Source: Thermodesulfovibrionia bacterium (GTDB taxonomy: Bacteria > Nitrospirota > Thermodesulfovibrionia > UBA6902). From it: a stretch of 49,216 bases of DNA. The stretch lies in assembly GCA_020053105.1 (NCBI GenBank), contig JAGVNU010000060.1, positions 1-49,216 on the forward strand. Reading direction: 5' to 3'. Shown piece by piece: positions 48,435 through 49,216 of this stretch. A model generated the notes under the pieces. That model worked only from the letters and a program-made list of their open reading frames with translations, made no database searches and had not been told where the DNA came from. Made by a program: the position numbers and the translations under genes. Each line of letters opens with the position of its first letter. The first letter of the stretch is position 1.

Positions 48435-49216
48435 ATGAAAAAGAGAACGTGGTTACAAATTATTATAATGGTTCTTGTTTTAGGGATATTCAATATGTCA
48501 CATGCACTAGTGCCTACAGTTTATGTAACGTTTGATCCACTGAAGGCAAGTACGGAAGTAGGTGAGACTGTTATCATAAAAATTATTGTTGATCATGTTG
48601 AAAATCTTGGAGGGTTCGAACTCGATTTTTCATACGATAAGGATATTATCGCTGTCTCATCCGCATCAATAAGCAATTCTTTCCCCCTTGTTGTTGAAAA
48701 TAAGATTTCAGATGGGACTGGCAGTATTGCTGCTGTTATGTTATTCGGGACCCCAATAACGGGAGATAATATTGTTTTGGCATCCCTTCAGGTCATTGGA
48801 AAAACTAATGGAATATCACCGATAAATCTAAGCAATGTAATATTGGGGAAAATTGGCGGGGCAAGTATACCCTCAGGTGTAATCAGTGGAGAGGTTAAAG
48901 TCGGTGCCTCGGCAATAGATTGTGAAGTTAGCGCATGGAATGACTGGGGTGAGTGTTCAGCGGTTTGTGGAGGCGGGACACAGACGAGGACGAGGACAGT
49001 GACGACCGAGCCAGCAAATGGCGGTAAGGAGTGTCCTGTATTAGAAGAGAATCAGGCATGTAACACACAGGCATGTCCAATAAATTGTGTAGTAAGCGAC
49101 TGGAGCGCATGGGGTGAGTGTTCAGCAGAGTGCGGAGGTGGGACACAGAGCAGGACAAGGACAGTGACAACCGAGCCTGCAAACGGCGGAGCAGAGTGTC
49201 CGGCATTAACAGAGGA
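48435..49216 (+). CDS. Cohesin-domain protein with thrombospondin type 1 repeats (partial, runs off the window)
   Basis: Open to the end of the window, 260 full codons visible. The start [19 protein letters not shown] is a signal peptide (to about residue 24, MSHA). Residues about 28-160 read as a cohesin-like domain: [48 protein letters not shown], and ISGEVKVG. Two thrombospondin type 1 repeats follow, with [20 protein letters not shown] and [20 protein letters not shown], conserved cysteines and closing CxxxxCP. The second repeat is cut by the window end. TSP1 repeats are rare in bacteria outside large surface proteins. It follows the dockerin gene by 32 bases, probably as one operon. Confidence 0.85.
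   Translation, partial: MKKRTWLQIIIMVLVLGIFNMSHALVPTVYVTFDPLKASTEVGETVIIKIIVDHVENLGGFELDFSYDKDIIAVSSASISNSFPLVVENKISDGTGSIAAVMLFGTPITGDNIVLASLQVIGKTNGISPINLSNVILGKIGGASIPSGVISGEVKVGASAIDCEVSAWNDWGECSAVCGGGTQTRTRTVTTEPANGGKECPVLEENQACNTQACPINCVVSDWSAWGECSAECGGGTQSRTRTVTTEPANGGAECPALTE
48921..49216 (+). repeat. Thrombospondin type 1 tandem repeat, 165-base period
   Basis: TGT at 48921 and TGT at 49086 begin successive units of 55 residues. The units are very similar in DNA (for example the shared GGACAGTGAC and GAGTGTCC stretches), so the array probably continues beyond the window. Confidence 0.8.

Overview
The window reads as chromosomal DNA from a Gram-negative, probably environmental bacterium. 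It has Sec signal peptides, an outer-membrane lipoprotein, a FadL-type barrel and very large secreted proteins. The style (single YD motif after a signal peptide, thrombospondin type 3 and MopE-type calcium repeats, FIENQGQ/SBBP proteins, G/C-rich palindromic elements, an antitoxin ending in DTDLSVHHDKYLYG) suggests Nitrospirota or a neighbouring sediment/groundwater lineage. That placement is inference. All genes but one small antitoxin-like gene lie on the + strand. I see no rRNA, tRNA, CRISPR array, prophage or transposase gene.

Layout. (1) 99-9822: two large mosaic surface proteins (1717 and 1084 aa), a Lcl/DUF1566 protein, a palindromic MITE-like element and an orphan antitoxin-like gene. 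(2) 10088-22055: nine tightly packed genes that look like one nucleotide-signalling operon. They encode a solo RyR domain; a 4-TM SLATT-like protein; a 2-TM TrkA-N/TrkA-N/RyR protein; an inositol-monophosphatase/CysQ-like phosphatase; a RelA/SpoT-TPR-SLOG/LSDAT-RyR fusion; a Nudix protein with an altered box; a TIR-TM-CsgG-like protein; a FadL-like barrel; and a lipoprotein with TPR, Ig-like and CsgG-like parts. (3) 22345-46804: three more giant or large secreted genes. The first is a ~5180-codon frame cut by one in-frame TGA; the second is a beta-propeller protein with a caspase/legumain-like protease; the third is an M19-dipeptidase-like protein. (4) 47428 to the end: a dockerin protein followed by a cohesin protein with thrombospondin type 1 repeats, which runs off the window.

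Two things stand out. First, the 10-22 kb operon combines TIR (NAD-consuming in characterised relatives), Nudix, SLOG/LSDAT (the TRPM-type nucleotide-binding fold), three RyR domains, TrkA-N Rossmann domains and an alarmone synthetase. This resembles a bacterial, operon-scale counterpart of the ADP-ribose/cyclic-ADP-ribose signalling parts known from animal TRPM and ryanodine receptors, coupled to the cell envelope through shared CsgG-like modules. A defence or envelope-stress role is inference. Second, five otherwise unrelated secreted proteins end in the same ~175-residue C-terminal domain. It is an internal duplication, always sits just after a calcium-binding stalk, and ends at a fixed distance from a conserved IYMK motif with a terminal proline. 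It looks like an undescribed sorting or attachment tail.
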